Shown: positions 7,695 to 16,591 of the stretch, one piece after another
Layout of the letters: each line of letters begins with the position of its first letter
Position numbering within the stretch: position 1 is the first letter of the stretch
Origin: Azospirillum brasilense
GTDB lineage: Bacteria; Pseudomonadota; Alphaproteobacteria; Azospirillales; Azospirillaceae
Direction of reading: 5' to 3'
DNA length: 41,615 nt
Assembly: GCF_008365405.1 (NCBI RefSeq)
Contig: NZ_QOKV01000036.1
Coordinates: forward strand, 1-41,615
Translations under genes and position numbers: made by a program
Notes under the pieces: generated by a model
Seen by the model: only the letters and a program-made list of their open reading frames with translations
Told to the model about the DNA's origin: nothing
The model's database searches: none

Positions 7695-10316
7695 TCAGGC
7701 CGCCGTGCCGTCCACGCTGACGGTGAACCGCCCGTCCGCGCCATGGTCCACGGTGATGCGGCCCACCGGCTGGCCGGCGGCGACGCGGTCGAGGATGCGG
7801 ATCGCCACCTCCGGCACCACGAACTCCGACAGCAGCGTGTCGATCATGCGCGCCCCGGCGTCGGAGTTCAGCGCCCGCAGGACCAGCGCCTCCACCGCCG
7901 CGTCGGTGACCGCCAGTTCGGCGCCGCGGTTGCCGGCGGTGCGGCGCTGCAGCTTGTCCAGCTTCATCGTCACGATGCGGCGGATCTGCGCCTCGTTCAG
8001 CGGGTAGTAGGGCACGACGGACAGGCGGCCGAGGAAGGCCGGGCGGAAGCGGCGGCGCAGCACGTCGGAGATGGCGGCCAGCCCCTCTTCCCGCGCCTCG
8101 CCGATGCGCCCGGCGTCGAGCGCCTCGCGGCCCAGAGCGAACAGCTCGGTGTCGCCCAGGTTGCTGGTCAGCAGGATCAGCGTGTTACGGAAATCCACCT
8201 CCACGCCCTCGCCGTCCTCCAGCACGCCCTTGTCGAAGACCTGGTAGAACATGTCCAGCACGTCGGGGTGGGCCTTCTCGACCTCGTCCATCAGCACCAC
8301 GGCGTGGGGGCGGCGGCGCACCGCCTCGGTCAGCACGCCGCCGCTGCCGTAGCCGACATAGCCCGGAGGGGCGCCGCGCAGGGTGGCCACCGCGTGGGCC
8401 TCCTGATACTCCGACATGTTGATGGTGATCAGGCTGTCCTCGCCGCCGTTCAGCAGTTCGGCGAGCGCCAGGGCGGTTTCGGTCTTGCCGACGCCGCTCG
8501 GGCCGCTCAGCAGGAAGACGCCGATGGGGCGCTGCGGCTCGCCCAGACCGGCGCGGTAGCCGCGCACGGCCCGCGCGATGGCCTGGAGCGCCTGCGGCTG
8601 GCCGACGACGCGGGCGGCCGTGCGGTCCTCCAGCGTGGCGACCACCTCCAGGTCGTCCTTGGACATCGAGCCGACCGGGATGCCGGTCCAGTTCGACACC
8701 ACGGCGGCGACCACCGCGCCGTCCACCCGGTGCGGGACCAGAGGGCTATCACCCTGAATCGCTTTCAGCTTCTCCATGGCCGCCGCGGCCTCCACCGCGT
8801 GGCCGGCCTTCAACGCGGCCTCCACCGCATCGACCAGATCGCGTTCGCGGGTCCAGCGCTCGTCCAAAGCGGCCTTCTCCAGGGCCAGCGCGCCGCGGCG
8901 TTGCGAAATCTGCGTCAGGCGGGCGTGGTGGGCGGTGCCGGGCTCGGCCTCCAGCCGCTCCGCCTCGCGGCCCAGGATGGCGTCCTCGCGCTCCATCGCC
9001 TCGATGGCCTCGGGCTTGGAACTGCGGGCGATGGCGACGCGGGCGCAGGCGGTGTCGAGCACGCTGATCGCCTTGTCGGGCAACTGGCGGGCGGGGATGT
9101 AGCGGGCGGACAGGGCCACGGCGGCGGCGATGCCGTCGTCGAGCACGCTGACCCCGTGATGCTCCTCGAAGCGGCGGACGAGGCCGCGCAGCATCGCCGC
9201 CGCCGCCGTCTCGTCCGGCTCCGGCACCGAGACGGGCTGGAAGCGGCGGGCCAGCGCCGGGTCCTTCTCGAAATACTTCTTGTACTCGGCCCAGGTGGTG
9301 GCGGCGATGGTGCGGAACTCACCGCGCGCCAGGGCTGGCTTCAGCAGGTTGGCGGCGTCGCCCTGGCCGGCGGCTCCGCCGGCGCCGATCAGTGCGTGCG
9401 CCTCGTCGATGAAGACGACCATCGGCACGGGGGAGGCCGAGACCTCCTTGATGATCGACTTCAGCCGGTTCTCGAACTCGCCCTTCACCCCGGCCCCGGC
9501 CTGGAGCAGCCCGAGGTCCAGCGTGCGGATGACCATGCCGCGCAGCGGCGGCGGCACGTCGCCCTCGGCGATGCGCAGGGCCAGCCCCTCGACGATGGCG
9601 GTCTTGCCGACGCCGGGGTCGCCGACCAGGATCGGGTTGTTCTGGCGGCGGCGCATCATCACGTCGATGACCTGCCGGATCTCGCGGTCGCGCCCGATCA
9701 CCGGGTCGATCTTCCCGGCCTTGGCCTGGGCGGTCAGGTCCTGGCTGTACTGGTCGAGCATGGCCCGCCCGTCCGAGGCCGCACCGCCACCGACCGGTGC
9801 GGCGGCGGGGGCACCGTCGGACGCCGCGGCGGACGGCCCGCCCGCCTTCAGGGCGCGGACCAGTTCCGGCAGGTCCGACGCGGTGCGCTCGCGCGGCAGG
9901 GCGAGCAGGGAGGGGGCGGACTCCGTCACCACCGCCCGCACGGAATCGCAGGCGACCGCGGCCCAGAGGATGGCCGGGAGAAGGATCTGCGGGCTGTCCA
10001 GATGGGTGACGGAGATCAGCAGCGCCGTCTCCAGCATCTCCGGCACGCGGGGGGAGAAGGCCGGGGTGCGGCTGTTGCCGCGGCGGATGCGGTCCAGTGC
10101 GGCTTCGAGTTCCGTTTCCAGCCGGCCCGCCTCGACGCCGTAATGGCGCAGGATGCCGGCGACGGTGGCGTCCTTCAGCCGCAGCAGGGCCAGCAGCACA
10201 TGCTCCGCCTCGACGTCGTAATGGGTCTGCGAGACGCACAGCGCGGCGGAGCGTTCGAGAACCTTGCGCCCGTCGCGGTCGAGCTTTCCGATGAGAGACT
10301 TGATGTCGGCGGTCAC
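7695..10316 (-). CDS. clpV: T6SS sheath-recycling AAA+ ATPase ClpV (TssH)
   Basis: An 873-aa ClpB-like protein. After an N-terminal Clp repeat domain come a first AAA+ module (Walker A GDPGVGKTA, Walker B VVFIDEAH), a coiled middle region and a second AAA+ module (Walker A GPSGVGKTE, then VVLMDEVEKAH). ClpV hexamers disassemble contracted TssBC sheaths in the cytoplasm. The start is GTG at 10316, overlapping the tssG stop (GTGA) and preceded by CAGGGAG. Both ATPase sites look intact, unlike the NTP-binding region of TssM in this locus. Confidence 0.95.
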   Translation of the reverse strand: MTADIKSLIGKLDRDGRKVLERSAALCVSQTHYDVEAEHVLLALLRLKDATVAGILRHYGVEAGRLETELEAALDRIRRGNSRTPAFSPRVPEMLETALLISVTHLDSPQILLPAILWAAVACDSVRAVVTESAPSLLALPRERTASDLPELVRALKAGGPSAAASDGAPAAAPVGGGAASDGRAMLDQYSQDLTAQAKAGKIDPVIGRDREIRQVIDVMMRRRQNNPILVGDPGVGKTAIVEGLALRIAEGDVPPPLRGMVIRTLDLGLLQAGAGVKGEFENRLKSIIKEVSASPVPMVVFIDEAHALIGAGGAAGQGDAANLLKPALARGEFRTIAATTWAEYKKYFEKDPALARRFQPVSVPEPDETAAAAMLRGLVRRFEEHHGVSVLDDGIAAAVALSARYIPARQLPDKAISVLDTACARVAIARSSKPEAIEAMEREDAILGREAERLEAEPGTAHHARLTQISQRRGALALEKAALDERWTRERDLVDAVEAALKAGHAVEAAAAMEKLKAIQGDSPLVPHRVDGAVVAAVVSNWTGIPVGSMSKDDLEVVATLEDRTAARVVGQPQALQAIARAVRGYRAGLGEPQRPIGVFLLSGPSGVGKTETALALAELLNGGEDSLITINMSEYQEAHAVATLRGAPPGYVGYGSGGVLTEAVRRRPHAVVLMDEVEKAHPDVLDMFYQVFDKGVLEDGEGVEVDFRNTLILLTSNLGDTELFALGREALDAGRIGEAREEGLAAISDVLRRRFRPAFLGRLSVVPYYPLNEAQIRRIVTMKLDKLQRRTAGNRGAELAVTDAAVEALVLRALNSDAGARMIDTLLSEFVVPEVAIRILDRVAAGQPVGRITVDHGADGRFTVSVDGTAA

Positions 10317-11371
10317 GGGACGGCTCCCTGGGATGACGTTGCGGGCGGGGCGGGATCGAGGGTCAGGCGCCCGTCCTTCAGGTTCGGGCGGCCCGGCGCC
10401 CGCAGCCAGGAGGTCCAGCCGAGACGGCTGCCTTCCGGCGGCTTGGTGGACAGGCGGGTCGGCGGCACCTTCGTGGCCTCCAGCACCAGCACGATGCGGA
10501 AGTCCATGCCGTCCCCGGTGTGGAAGCGGGCGAGCGCGCAGAGCGTCTGGTGGTGGCGCCCGTCGGGCAGGAACTCGCGGAAGCGCTCCAGGCTGTCGAG
10601 CGTCAGTTCGATGGCGTAGCAGCTCTGCTGGTCCCAGACGCGGCGGCCCAGCACCACGGTGCGGCCGAGGCTGTTGTTGCGCGCGCCGAAACCGCCGCCG
10701 ATGCGGGTCCGGCTCTCGTCGTCCAGCGGTAGCCAGCGCCCGACGAAGCTCTCGACCCGCACCTTGACCCGGAAGACGGCGCCGAGGATCGCCTCCAGCC
10801 CAGCCGACGAGCGGCGGCGGTTGGCGAGGATGCCGGAAAAGGCCAGCAGCATGCGATCGGGCGTGCCGGGCAGGCGCTGCTCCAGGCCGGGCGTGCCGAT
10901 GCCGGCCAGCGCGCGCAGCACGCGGGCCATCAGCGTGCGTTCCGGATCGCGCTCCAGCAGGGGCAGGCTGCCCTGGCGCGTCCGGTAGAAGATCGACATC
11001 AGGCGGTGGTTGAAGATGTCGTAGAAGGCCGAGCCCGCCGTGTCGCGCCGCGCCGCCCGCTCGACCAGCAGTTCGGTGGCGACGTAGGGCAGGGGGCCGT
11101 TGATGCCCGCCACGCCCAGAACGGGGGAGCGGACGACGCCACGCCCGTCCTCGGTCCGCCGCGCCTCGACCACGTCGCTGGCGGGGAAGACGAAGCTGGG
11201 GTCGTGCTCGATGCGGACGGCCTCCTGCTCCGGGTCGATTCCGGTGCCGAGCGGCGCGTAGCTGGGGGCGGCGCGCTCCAGCAGGGCGATGGCCTGCAGC
11301 AGGTCGAAGCCCCAGGGCTCGGCCTCCAGCCGGTCGATCAGGGCGGGAGGGTGGGACGCGCGGTCCGTCAC
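10313..11371 (-). CDS. tssG: T6SS baseplate protein TssG
   Basis: A 352-aa TssG/ImpH protein. It shows the conserved opening (PWGFDLLQAIALLER), then GINGPLPYVATELLVERAARRD and the FYDIFNHRLMSIFYR motif. With TssF, TssE and TssK it builds the baseplate wedge. The GTG start at 11371 overlaps the tssF stop by 4 nt and its own stop overlaps the clpV start by 4 nt, so tssF-tssG-clpV are tightly coupled in translation. An ATG 33 bases upstream is possible but lies inside tssF. Confidence 0.92.
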   Translation of the reverse strand: MTDRASHPPALIDRLEAEPWGFDLLQAIALLERAAPSYAPLGTGIDPEQEAVRIEHDPSFVFPASDVVEARRTEDGRGVVRSPVLGVAGINGPLPYVATELLVERAARRDTAGSAFYDIFNHRLMSIFYRTRQGSLPLLERDPERTLMARVLRALAGIGTPGLEQRLPGTPDRMLLAFSGILANRRRSSAGLEAILGAVFRVKVRVESFVGRWLPLDDESRTRIGGGFGARNNSLGRTVVLGRRVWDQQSCYAIELTLDSLERFREFLPDGRHHQTLCALARFHTGDGMDFRIVLVLEATKVPPTRLSTKPPEGSRLGWTSWLRAPGRPNLKDGRLTLDPAPPATSSQGAVP

Positions 11372-13164
11372 AGGACTGGCTGGCTGCCGGCAAGGCGCGA
11401 CCATGCCTTCCACACCCCTTCCCGTTGCACCGAGCGCAGCCGAAGCTGGGCGAAGGCGTTGACGTTGACGTAGAGCCCGAGGAAGCGGCTGAGCACCCCG
11501 CCGAAGACCAGCGGGCTGGCGCCGACGAAGTTCCGCTCGTCCAGGGCAACCGTCACTTCCAGCCCGCGCACGAAGCCGCGCCAAGCGTCCTGCCCCATGC
11601 GGTGCAGCACCGGGCGGGAGGACAGGCCCTGCACGCCGCGGATCTGGTGCTGGGCGGACGGATCGTCGGGCGCGTGAAGCAGCAGGATGGATTGCAGGGC
11701 GCGCAGCCCCTCGGCGTCGCCGGTCAGGCTGAGATGGTTGACCGACAGATGCGAGATCAGCTTCCAGGCCGACGAGCCGCCCGCCGGGGCGGGGCGGCCG
11801 GGCGTCGGCTTGTGCAGGCAGCGGATGGTGGCGATGGGTGCCGCCTCCTCGATCATCAGCGCGGCCCCTGCCGGGACCTGCTCGGCCAGCGCGCGGTTGG
11901 TGCAGAGCGTGCGGACGAGAAGCGTCTCGTCCGCCGGGTCGGTTGGCGTCAGGTCGAGGTGGTGCAGGCTGAGATGCAGGTCGGTGCCCGGCACGTCCTC
12001 CCGCTGGGTCGGCTCGCGCGCGGCCAGCCAGAAGCCGCGCGGTTCCGTTTCGGCCTCCGCGTGCTGGTGCGAGAACAGGGGGACGTAGCGGTGGTGCATG
12101 CCGTCGCCGTCGCGCAGGCCGCTGACCTCCAGGATCGAATGGACCTCGGTCGTCCGCTCGCGCAGGGCGTCGGGAACGACGCGGTAGGCGGTGCGCCGGT
12201 GGTTCAGCCGGATCGGCTCCGCCGTGCGGTTGAACAGGTTGACGATGGGCGTGCAGCCGAGGACGAAGCTGTCCTTGCGCAGGGTCAGCCGGTTGGGCAG
12301 CGGGCGCGACACCGCGATCAGGATGTCCACGACCTCCCCCGACAGCCGGCCCTGGGGAAGCGGCAGGTCGTAGAAGTCGAACTTCTGCGGGAACTCGAAG
12401 TATTCCTGCAGCAGGCCGTAGGCGGGCTGGGCGTGCTTGGGATGCGGCAGCACCGTCTCGTCCGGGCCGAAGCCCACGGGGGCGATCAGGTTCTCGCCGC
12501 GCAGCCGCACCGGCGGCTTGCCGGGCTGGACGTAGGCGATCTCGACCACGCCGCACAGGAACAGCTCGTGCAGGGCGGAGGTGAGGATCGTCTCGCCGTC
12601 GATGAACAGGCGCAGCTTGTCGATCGGCAGATTCTCGAAGGACTGGTTGCGCGTCTCCAACCTTAGCCGCAGCACCGACGCGGTGGCGGCGCCGTCGAGG
12701 AAGTCGTAGCGGTCGGCCGGCTCCACCGCGGCGTCGGTCACCGCGACCGGCCACAGCGTCACGTCGTAGGCGGTGCGGAAACGGCAACGGATGTTGTCCT
12801 CCGCCACGGCGTGCAACGGGGTGCCGCGCGGCACGCGGAAGCCGCCGGTCAGCCGCCCCTCGCCGGGCACCGGCTCCATCCGCGCGATGCCCATGGCCGG
12901 GATCGGCGCGATCATCTGCGGGTGCAGGATGCCGAGCAGCGCCTCGGAGAAGCGCGGGAACTCGCGCTCCAAATTCAGTTGCAGGCGTCCCGACAGGAAG
13001 GCGAAGGATTCGATCAGCCGCTCCACATTGGGGTCGGCGGCCTGATCCGGTCCCAGCGCCAGCCGGCGCGCGATCTTGGGATAGCTGCGCGCGAAGGCTT
13101 CGCCCGCCCGGCGGACGTAGAGAAGCTCGCGTTCGTAATGGTCGAGGAGATCCTCGCGCCGCAT
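11368..13164 (-). CDS. tssF: T6SS baseplate protein TssF
   Basis: A 598-aa TssF/ImpG protein of typical size. It begins with the family N-terminus (LLDHYERELLYVRRAGEAFA, PKIARRL), followed by DPNVERLIESFAFLSGRL and LLGILHPQMIAPIPAM. The C-terminal gpJ-like part includes GGVLSRFLGLYVNVNAF. The start at 13164 follows GAAAGGA at an 11-base spacing. TssF is the largest wedge protein and contacts the spike and the sheath start. Confidence 0.94.
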   Translation of the reverse strand: MRREDLLDHYERELLYVRRAGEAFARSYPKIARRLALGPDQAADPNVERLIESFAFLSGRLQLNLEREFPRFSEALLGILHPQMIAPIPAMGIARMEPVPGEGRLTGGFRVPRGTPLHAVAEDNIRCRFRTAYDVTLWPVAVTDAAVEPADRYDFLDGAATASVLRLRLETRNQSFENLPIDKLRLFIDGETILTSALHELFLCGVVEIAYVQPGKPPVRLRGENLIAPVGFGPDETVLPHPKHAQPAYGLLQEYFEFPQKFDFYDLPLPQGRLSGEVVDILIAVSRPLPNRLTLRKDSFVLGCTPIVNLFNRTAEPIRLNHRRTAYRVVPDALRERTTEVHSILEVSGLRDGDGMHHRYVPLFSHQHAEAETEPRGFWLAAREPTQREDVPGTDLHLSLHHLDLTPTDPADETLLVRTLCTNRALAEQVPAGAALMIEEAAPIATIRCLHKPTPGRPAPAGGSSAWKLISHLSVNHLSLTGDAEGLRALQSILLLHAPDDPSAQHQIRGVQGLSSRPVLHRMGQDAWRGFVRGLEVTVALDERNFVGASPLVFGGVLSRFLGLYVNVNAFAQLRLRSVQREGVWKAWSRLAGSQPVL

Positions 13165-13178
13165 CCTGGTGCGTCCTT

Positions 13179-13637
13179 TCAGCCGGATTCGGCGTGGCCG
13201 CGCAGGCCCACGTCGAACTCCAGCCGTTCGGTGACGGTGCCCGCCACGACCTCGCCGGAGATGCTGGTGACCATGGTGCCGCGCCCGGTTCCGGCGCTGA
13301 CGGTCACCCGCGGGCGCTTCAGCCGCGGCTCGAAGTCGATGATGGCCTGTCGCACCATCCGCTCCACCTGACGGCGGTCGGCGTCGGAGGCGGCGTCCAG
13401 ATGCGTGATGTCGGAAATCCCATAGTCCAGCGCCGTTCCGCCGAGGTCGGGGCGGCGCGTGCCGGTGCTGCGGCTGTCGAGGATGCGCGCGACCTCGCGC
13501 CGGATCGACGCCTTGAGGTCGGGCATGGACAGCACCGTGGCCGACGGCTCGTCGCCCGTCGGGTGGTCCGGTTCGAAGTCGATCAGCCGTTCGAACAGCA
13601 GCGACCGTCCGCCGGTCATCGTCTTGGGCTGGGTCAT
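13179..13637 (-). CDS. tssE: T6SS baseplate protein TssE (gp25-like)
   Basis: A 152-aa gp25-like lysozyme-fold protein. LLFERLID lies near the start, a central IRREVARILDSR follows, and the conserved YGISDI segment sits in the middle. The C-terminal half carries the family IIDFEPRLKRPRVTV motif. TssE links the baseplate to the sheath. It lies 14 bases before tssF in the same operon. Confidence 0.93.
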   Translation of the reverse strand: MTQPKTMTGGRSLLFERLIDFEPDHPTGDEPSATVLSMPDLKASIRREVARILDSRSTGTRRPDLGGTALDYGISDITHLDAASDADRRQVERMVRQAIIDFEPRLKRPRVTVSAGTGRGTMVTSISGEVVAGTVTERLEFDVGLRGHAESG

Positions 13638-13659
13638 CGCCGTGTCCGTTCGATGTTAT

Positions 13660-13802
13660 CCCTCTCCCGCCCCGGGAGAGGGAAGGGACCCGCGCGCAAG
13701 CGCGGGAAGGGTGAGGGTGTTGCCAAGGTTCAATGTCGGGATACTCGGCGGCACACTCACCCGCCCGCTTCGCGGGCACCCTCTCCCGGGGCGGGAGAGG
13801 GG
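13660..13802. repeat. Composite REP element (two inverted units)
   Basis: Two perfect stem-loops of the same sequence face each other. CCCTCTCCC/GGGAGAGGG spans 13660-13682, and a near-identical stem (ACCCTCTCCC...GGGAGAGGGG) spans 13778-13802. Each is joined to an inner CCCGC/GCGGG hairpin and a GTGAGGG or CACTCACC flank. This BIME-like arrangement fills the gap between hcp and tssE. It may act as a processing or stabilising structure giving hcp mRNA higher abundance than the downstream genes. Confidence 0.7.
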
Positions 13803-13813
13803 TGTTCACAAGT

Positions 13814-14329
13814 TTAGCTGTCGGACACGGTGCCCTTCAGCAGGTTGAACTTCACGCCGCCACCGCCCTCGTGCTTCTGCTCCTCGGTGTAGCGCTTGTA
13901 GGTCCAGTAGATCTCGGTGGCGTTGATCTCGATGGTCTCGGTCGTGTCGCCCTCGTTGACGCTCAGGCTGTGCTTGGCGATCAGCGGGTTGGTCAGCTCG
14001 ATCGTCAGGAACTCGCCCCACTGGTGGGTGTCGCCGATCGGCTTCAGGCAGTGGATGGTCCACTGCTTCTTCGCCGTGTCGGAGTTGGCCGAGCGCAGCA
14101 GCAGCGAGATCAGCTTGGGCGAGGCCCGGTCCCACTTGCGCTCGAGCGTGATGTTCTCGACCTTCGGGGTGTGGACCGTGCGGCGGGCGTTGGTCGACAC
14201 TTCCATTTCGACGGTCATGTCCTGCGACAGGGAATCGCACAGGATCATGTCCTTGAACACCGTGCCCCCGGCGATCTCCACCGCGGACTCCCCCTGGACG
14301 TTGGGGATATCGAGAATGATCATAGACAT
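13814..14329 (-). CDS. hcp: T6SS tube protein Hcp (TssD), first copy
   Basis: A 171-aa Hcp-family protein. Features are an N-terminal beta strand (IILDIPNVQGES), the VENITLERKWDRASPKL segment typical of the hexamer-forming fold, a C-terminal EINATEIYWTY motif, and a tail rich in glycine (HEGGGGVKF). Hcp hexamers stack to form the expelled inner tube. It sits between tssC and tssE with a REP composite after it. A second, divergent Hcp is encoded at 32637-33194. Confidence 0.93.
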   Translation of the reverse strand: MSMIILDIPNVQGESAVEIAGGTVFKDMILCDSLSQDMTVEMEVSTNARRTVHTPKVENITLERKWDRASPKLISLLLRSANSDTAKKQWTIHCLKPIGDTHQWGEFLTIELTNPLIAKHSLSVNEGDTTETIEINATEIYWTYKRYTEEQKHEGGGGVKFNLLKGTVSDS

Positions 14330-14367
14330 GCGGATTTACTCCGGACGATGCGTTCGGGGGGAGGGGA

Positions 14368-15837
14368 TCAGGCTTCCGGCGCCGGCAGTTCGGCGACCAT
14401 GCGGATGGAGGCCGACAGCTCTTCGAGCTGGAAATGCGGACGCAGGAAGATGTTGGCGCGGTAGACGCCCGGACGGCCCGGCACGTCGTAGACGTCGATG
14501 CGGGCCTCGCGCAGCGGGAAACGGGCCTTCGTGCCCTGCGACGCCTCGTCGTCCAGCAGGACGTAGTTGGCGATCCAGGTGTTCAGGTGGTCCGTGATGT
14601 TGTTGCGCGTCAGGAAGGCGCCGATCTTGTCGCGCAGCATCACCTTCAGGTAATGGGCGAAGCGCGACGACACCAGCATGTACGGCAGCATCGCGGAGAT
14701 GCGGGCGTTCGCGTTGGCCTCGTCGGTGTTGTAGACCTTCGGCTTGTTCGTGGTCTGGCCGCTGAAGAACGCCGCGTAATCCGTGTTCTTGCAATGGACC
14801 AGAGAGATGAATCCGAGGTCGTTCAGTTCCTTCTCACGGCGATCGGTGATGGCGATCTCCGTCGGGCACTTCAGGGCGACGTCGCCCTCGTCGGTCTTGA
14901 AGGTGTGGCTGGGCAGACCCTCGACCTTGCCGCCGCCTTCCACGCCGCGGATGGCCGCGGTCCAGCCATGCTTGGCGAAGCTGTCGGTGATGCGCGCGGC
15001 CAGCGCCCAGGAGGCGTTGCCCCACAGGTACTTGGAATGATCGCGCCCGTCGGTGTCCTCGACGAAGTTCATGCCTTCGACCGGAACGGTGTTCGGGCCG
15101 TAGGGCAGGCGCATCAGGACGTGCGGCATGGTCAGCGAGACGTAGCGGGAGTCTTCCGACGAACGGAAGGATCGCCACTTCACCATCTCGGCCGTCTCGA
15201 AGATCTTCGACAGGTCGCGCGGGGCGCCCAGCTCGCCGAAGTTCTCCATGTCGAACATCGCCGGCGACACGGCGCTGATGAACGGCGCGTGGGCGGCGGC
15301 GGCGAGGTTCGACATCTTCTCCAGCAGGGAGATGTCCTGCGGATGGCGGCCGAACTCGTAATCGCCGACCAGCATGCTGTAGGGCGTGCCGCCCAGCGTG
15401 CCGTACTCGGCCTCGTAGACCATCTTGAACATGGCGCTCTGGTCGAACTCGACCGCGCTGTCCAGGTCCTTCTGGAGATCCTTGCGGGAGACGTTGAGGA
15501 CGCGCAGCTTCAGCGTCGTCGAGGTCTCGGTGTTCATGACGAGGTAGTTGAGGCCGCGCCACGTCGCTTCCAGCTTCTGGAAGTCGGGGTGGTGCATGAC
15601 CTCGTTCAGCTGGTCGCTGATCAGCTCGTCGATCTGCGCGATGCGCTGGTTGATCGCCTCGACCACGTCGACGGCGGAGGCGTCGCCGGTCTCGGCGAGG
15701 ACCTGGTCGACGAATTCGGTCAGAAGGTCGCGGGCGTAGGGCCGCTGGCCCTCCTCGCGCGCCATCTTGCCTTCGACCATCATGCGGTCGAGCAGGGACA
15801 GATTGGCGGCGCTCTCAACGGACGTTTCCGTGCTCAC
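14368..15837 (-). CDS. tssC: T6SS contractile sheath large subunit TssC
   Basis: A 489-aa TssC/EvpB protein. Its N-terminal helical region includes INQRIAQIDELISDQLNEVM and the next segment has the conserved KLEATWRGLNYLV. A central part carries GMNFVEDTDGRDHSKYLWG, and the C-terminus ends in the sheath handle strand (FQLEELSASIRMVAEL). The start is GTG at 15837 with GGAG eight bases before it. Together with TssB it forms the cytoplasmic sheath that contracts to fire the Hcp tube. Confidence 0.95.
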   Translation of the reverse strand: MSTETSVESAANLSLLDRMMVEGKMAREEGQRPYARDLLTEFVDQVLAETGDASAVDVVEAINQRIAQIDELISDQLNEVMHHPDFQKLEATWRGLNYLVMNTETSTTLKLRVLNVSRKDLQKDLDSAVEFDQSAMFKMVYEAEYGTLGGTPYSMLVGDYEFGRHPQDISLLEKMSNLAAAAHAPFISAVSPAMFDMENFGELGAPRDLSKIFETAEMVKWRSFRSSEDSRYVSLTMPHVLMRLPYGPNTVPVEGMNFVEDTDGRDHSKYLWGNASWALAARITDSFAKHGWTAAIRGVEGGGKVEGLPSHTFKTDEGDVALKCPTEIAITDRREKELNDLGFISLVHCKNTDYAAFFSGQTTNKPKVYNTDEANANARISAMLPYMLVSSRFAHYLKVMLRDKIGAFLTRNNITDHLNTWIANYVLLDDEASQGTKARFPLREARIDVYDVPGRPGVYRANIFLRPHFQLEELSASIRMVAELPAPEA

Positions 15838-15886
15838 CTGTTCGCTCCGTGAAGGGGGTTCTGGTTGGGCTTACCGGGAGGGGGGA

Positions 15887-16423
15887 TCAGGCGGGCTCGC
15901 CCGCGGGCTCGCCGGCCGGGGTGCCGGCCACCGGGCCGAGGAGCTTCTTCAGCTCGTCCTGCTGTTCGGTGCTGGTGATGACGTCGTTCAGCAGGCCGTT
16001 CAGCTCGTCGTTGCCGTCCAGCTTGGCCAGCAGGTCCGACAGCTTCTGCCGGGCTTCGAACAGGCGGCTCAGCGTCGGCACCTGCTTCAGCACCTCCACC
16101 GGCTGGAAATCGTCCATGTGGCGCATGTTCAGCAGGATGTTCAGCTTGCCGCCGTCCTCCTGCAGCTTGTTGTCCACCTGGAAGGCGAGGCGCGGCGCCG
16201 TGGCGGCCATCACGTCGTTGAAGTTGTCGCGGTCGATCTCGACGAACTTGCGCTCCTTCAGCTTGGGAAGGGGCTTCTCCGGCTTGCCGCTGAGATCGGC
16301 CAGGATGCCGACCAGGAAGGGCAGCTCCTTCATCTCCTGGGCGCCACCGGTGTGGACCTCGTAGGTGAGCTTCACCCGCGGCGGGCGGACGCGCTCCAGC
16401 TTCTTCTGACTGCTCTCGCTCAT
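15887..16423 (-). CDS. tssB: T6SS contractile sheath small subunit TssB
   Basis: A 178-aa TssB/ImpB protein. It contains RVKLTYEVHTGG near the start, ELPFLVGILADLSG, the FVEIDRDNFNDVM motif and a C-terminal helix. The very end is a small PAGEPAGEPA repeat of unknown meaning. The start at 16423 is preferred because GAGG precedes it; an upstream ATG at 16438 has none. It forms heterodimers with TssC. Confidence 0.95.
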   Translation of the reverse strand: MSESSQKKLERVRPPRVKLTYEVHTGGAQEMKELPFLVGILADLSGKPEKPLPKLKERKFVEIDRDNFNDVMAATAPRLAFQVDNKLQEDGGKLNILLNMRHMDDFQPVEVLKQVPTLSRLFEARQKLSDLLAKLDGNDELNGLLNDVITSTEQQDELKKLLGPVAGTPAGEPAGEPA

Positions 16424-16547
16424 ATCTGACGACCTCATAGGGTTGTGCGCGTCGCGCGCCGGCTGTCGAGCTTCGCCATCATTCGAAAGGCACCCCTGTC
16501 GAGGCCAGTCGAGATGGACCCCAATTGGACGACATCGCCCCGGAACA

Positions 16548-16562
16548 CCTCCGTTTCGGAGG
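16548..16562. other. Perfect hairpin in the gap before tssB
   Basis: CCTCCG-TTT-CGGAGG is a perfect 6-bp stem with a 3-base loop in the 168-bp gap between the J-domain gene and tssB. There is no T-run, so a strong terminator is unlikely. It may attenuate read-through or mark a second promoter region. No clear -24/-12 or -35/-10 pair could be assigned here. Confidence 0.3.
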
Positions 16563-16591
16563 GAATGTCCGGCATACGAAGCATCGCCCGC

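Noticed and set aside
5528..7720. Plus-strand frame of 730 codons opposite vgrG
   Set aside because: Composition artefact of the vgrG codon bias (long runs of Val-His-Leu-Asp); no family resemblance.
7563..10619. Plus-strand frame of about 1000 codons opposite clpV
   Set aside because: Shadow of clpV with no recognisable domain; clpV has both Walker motifs in frame.
16424..16591. Possible sigma-54 site before tssB (GG-N10-GC on the minus strand)
   Set aside because: Only the GG and GC dinucleotides match; the rest of the consensus is absent.
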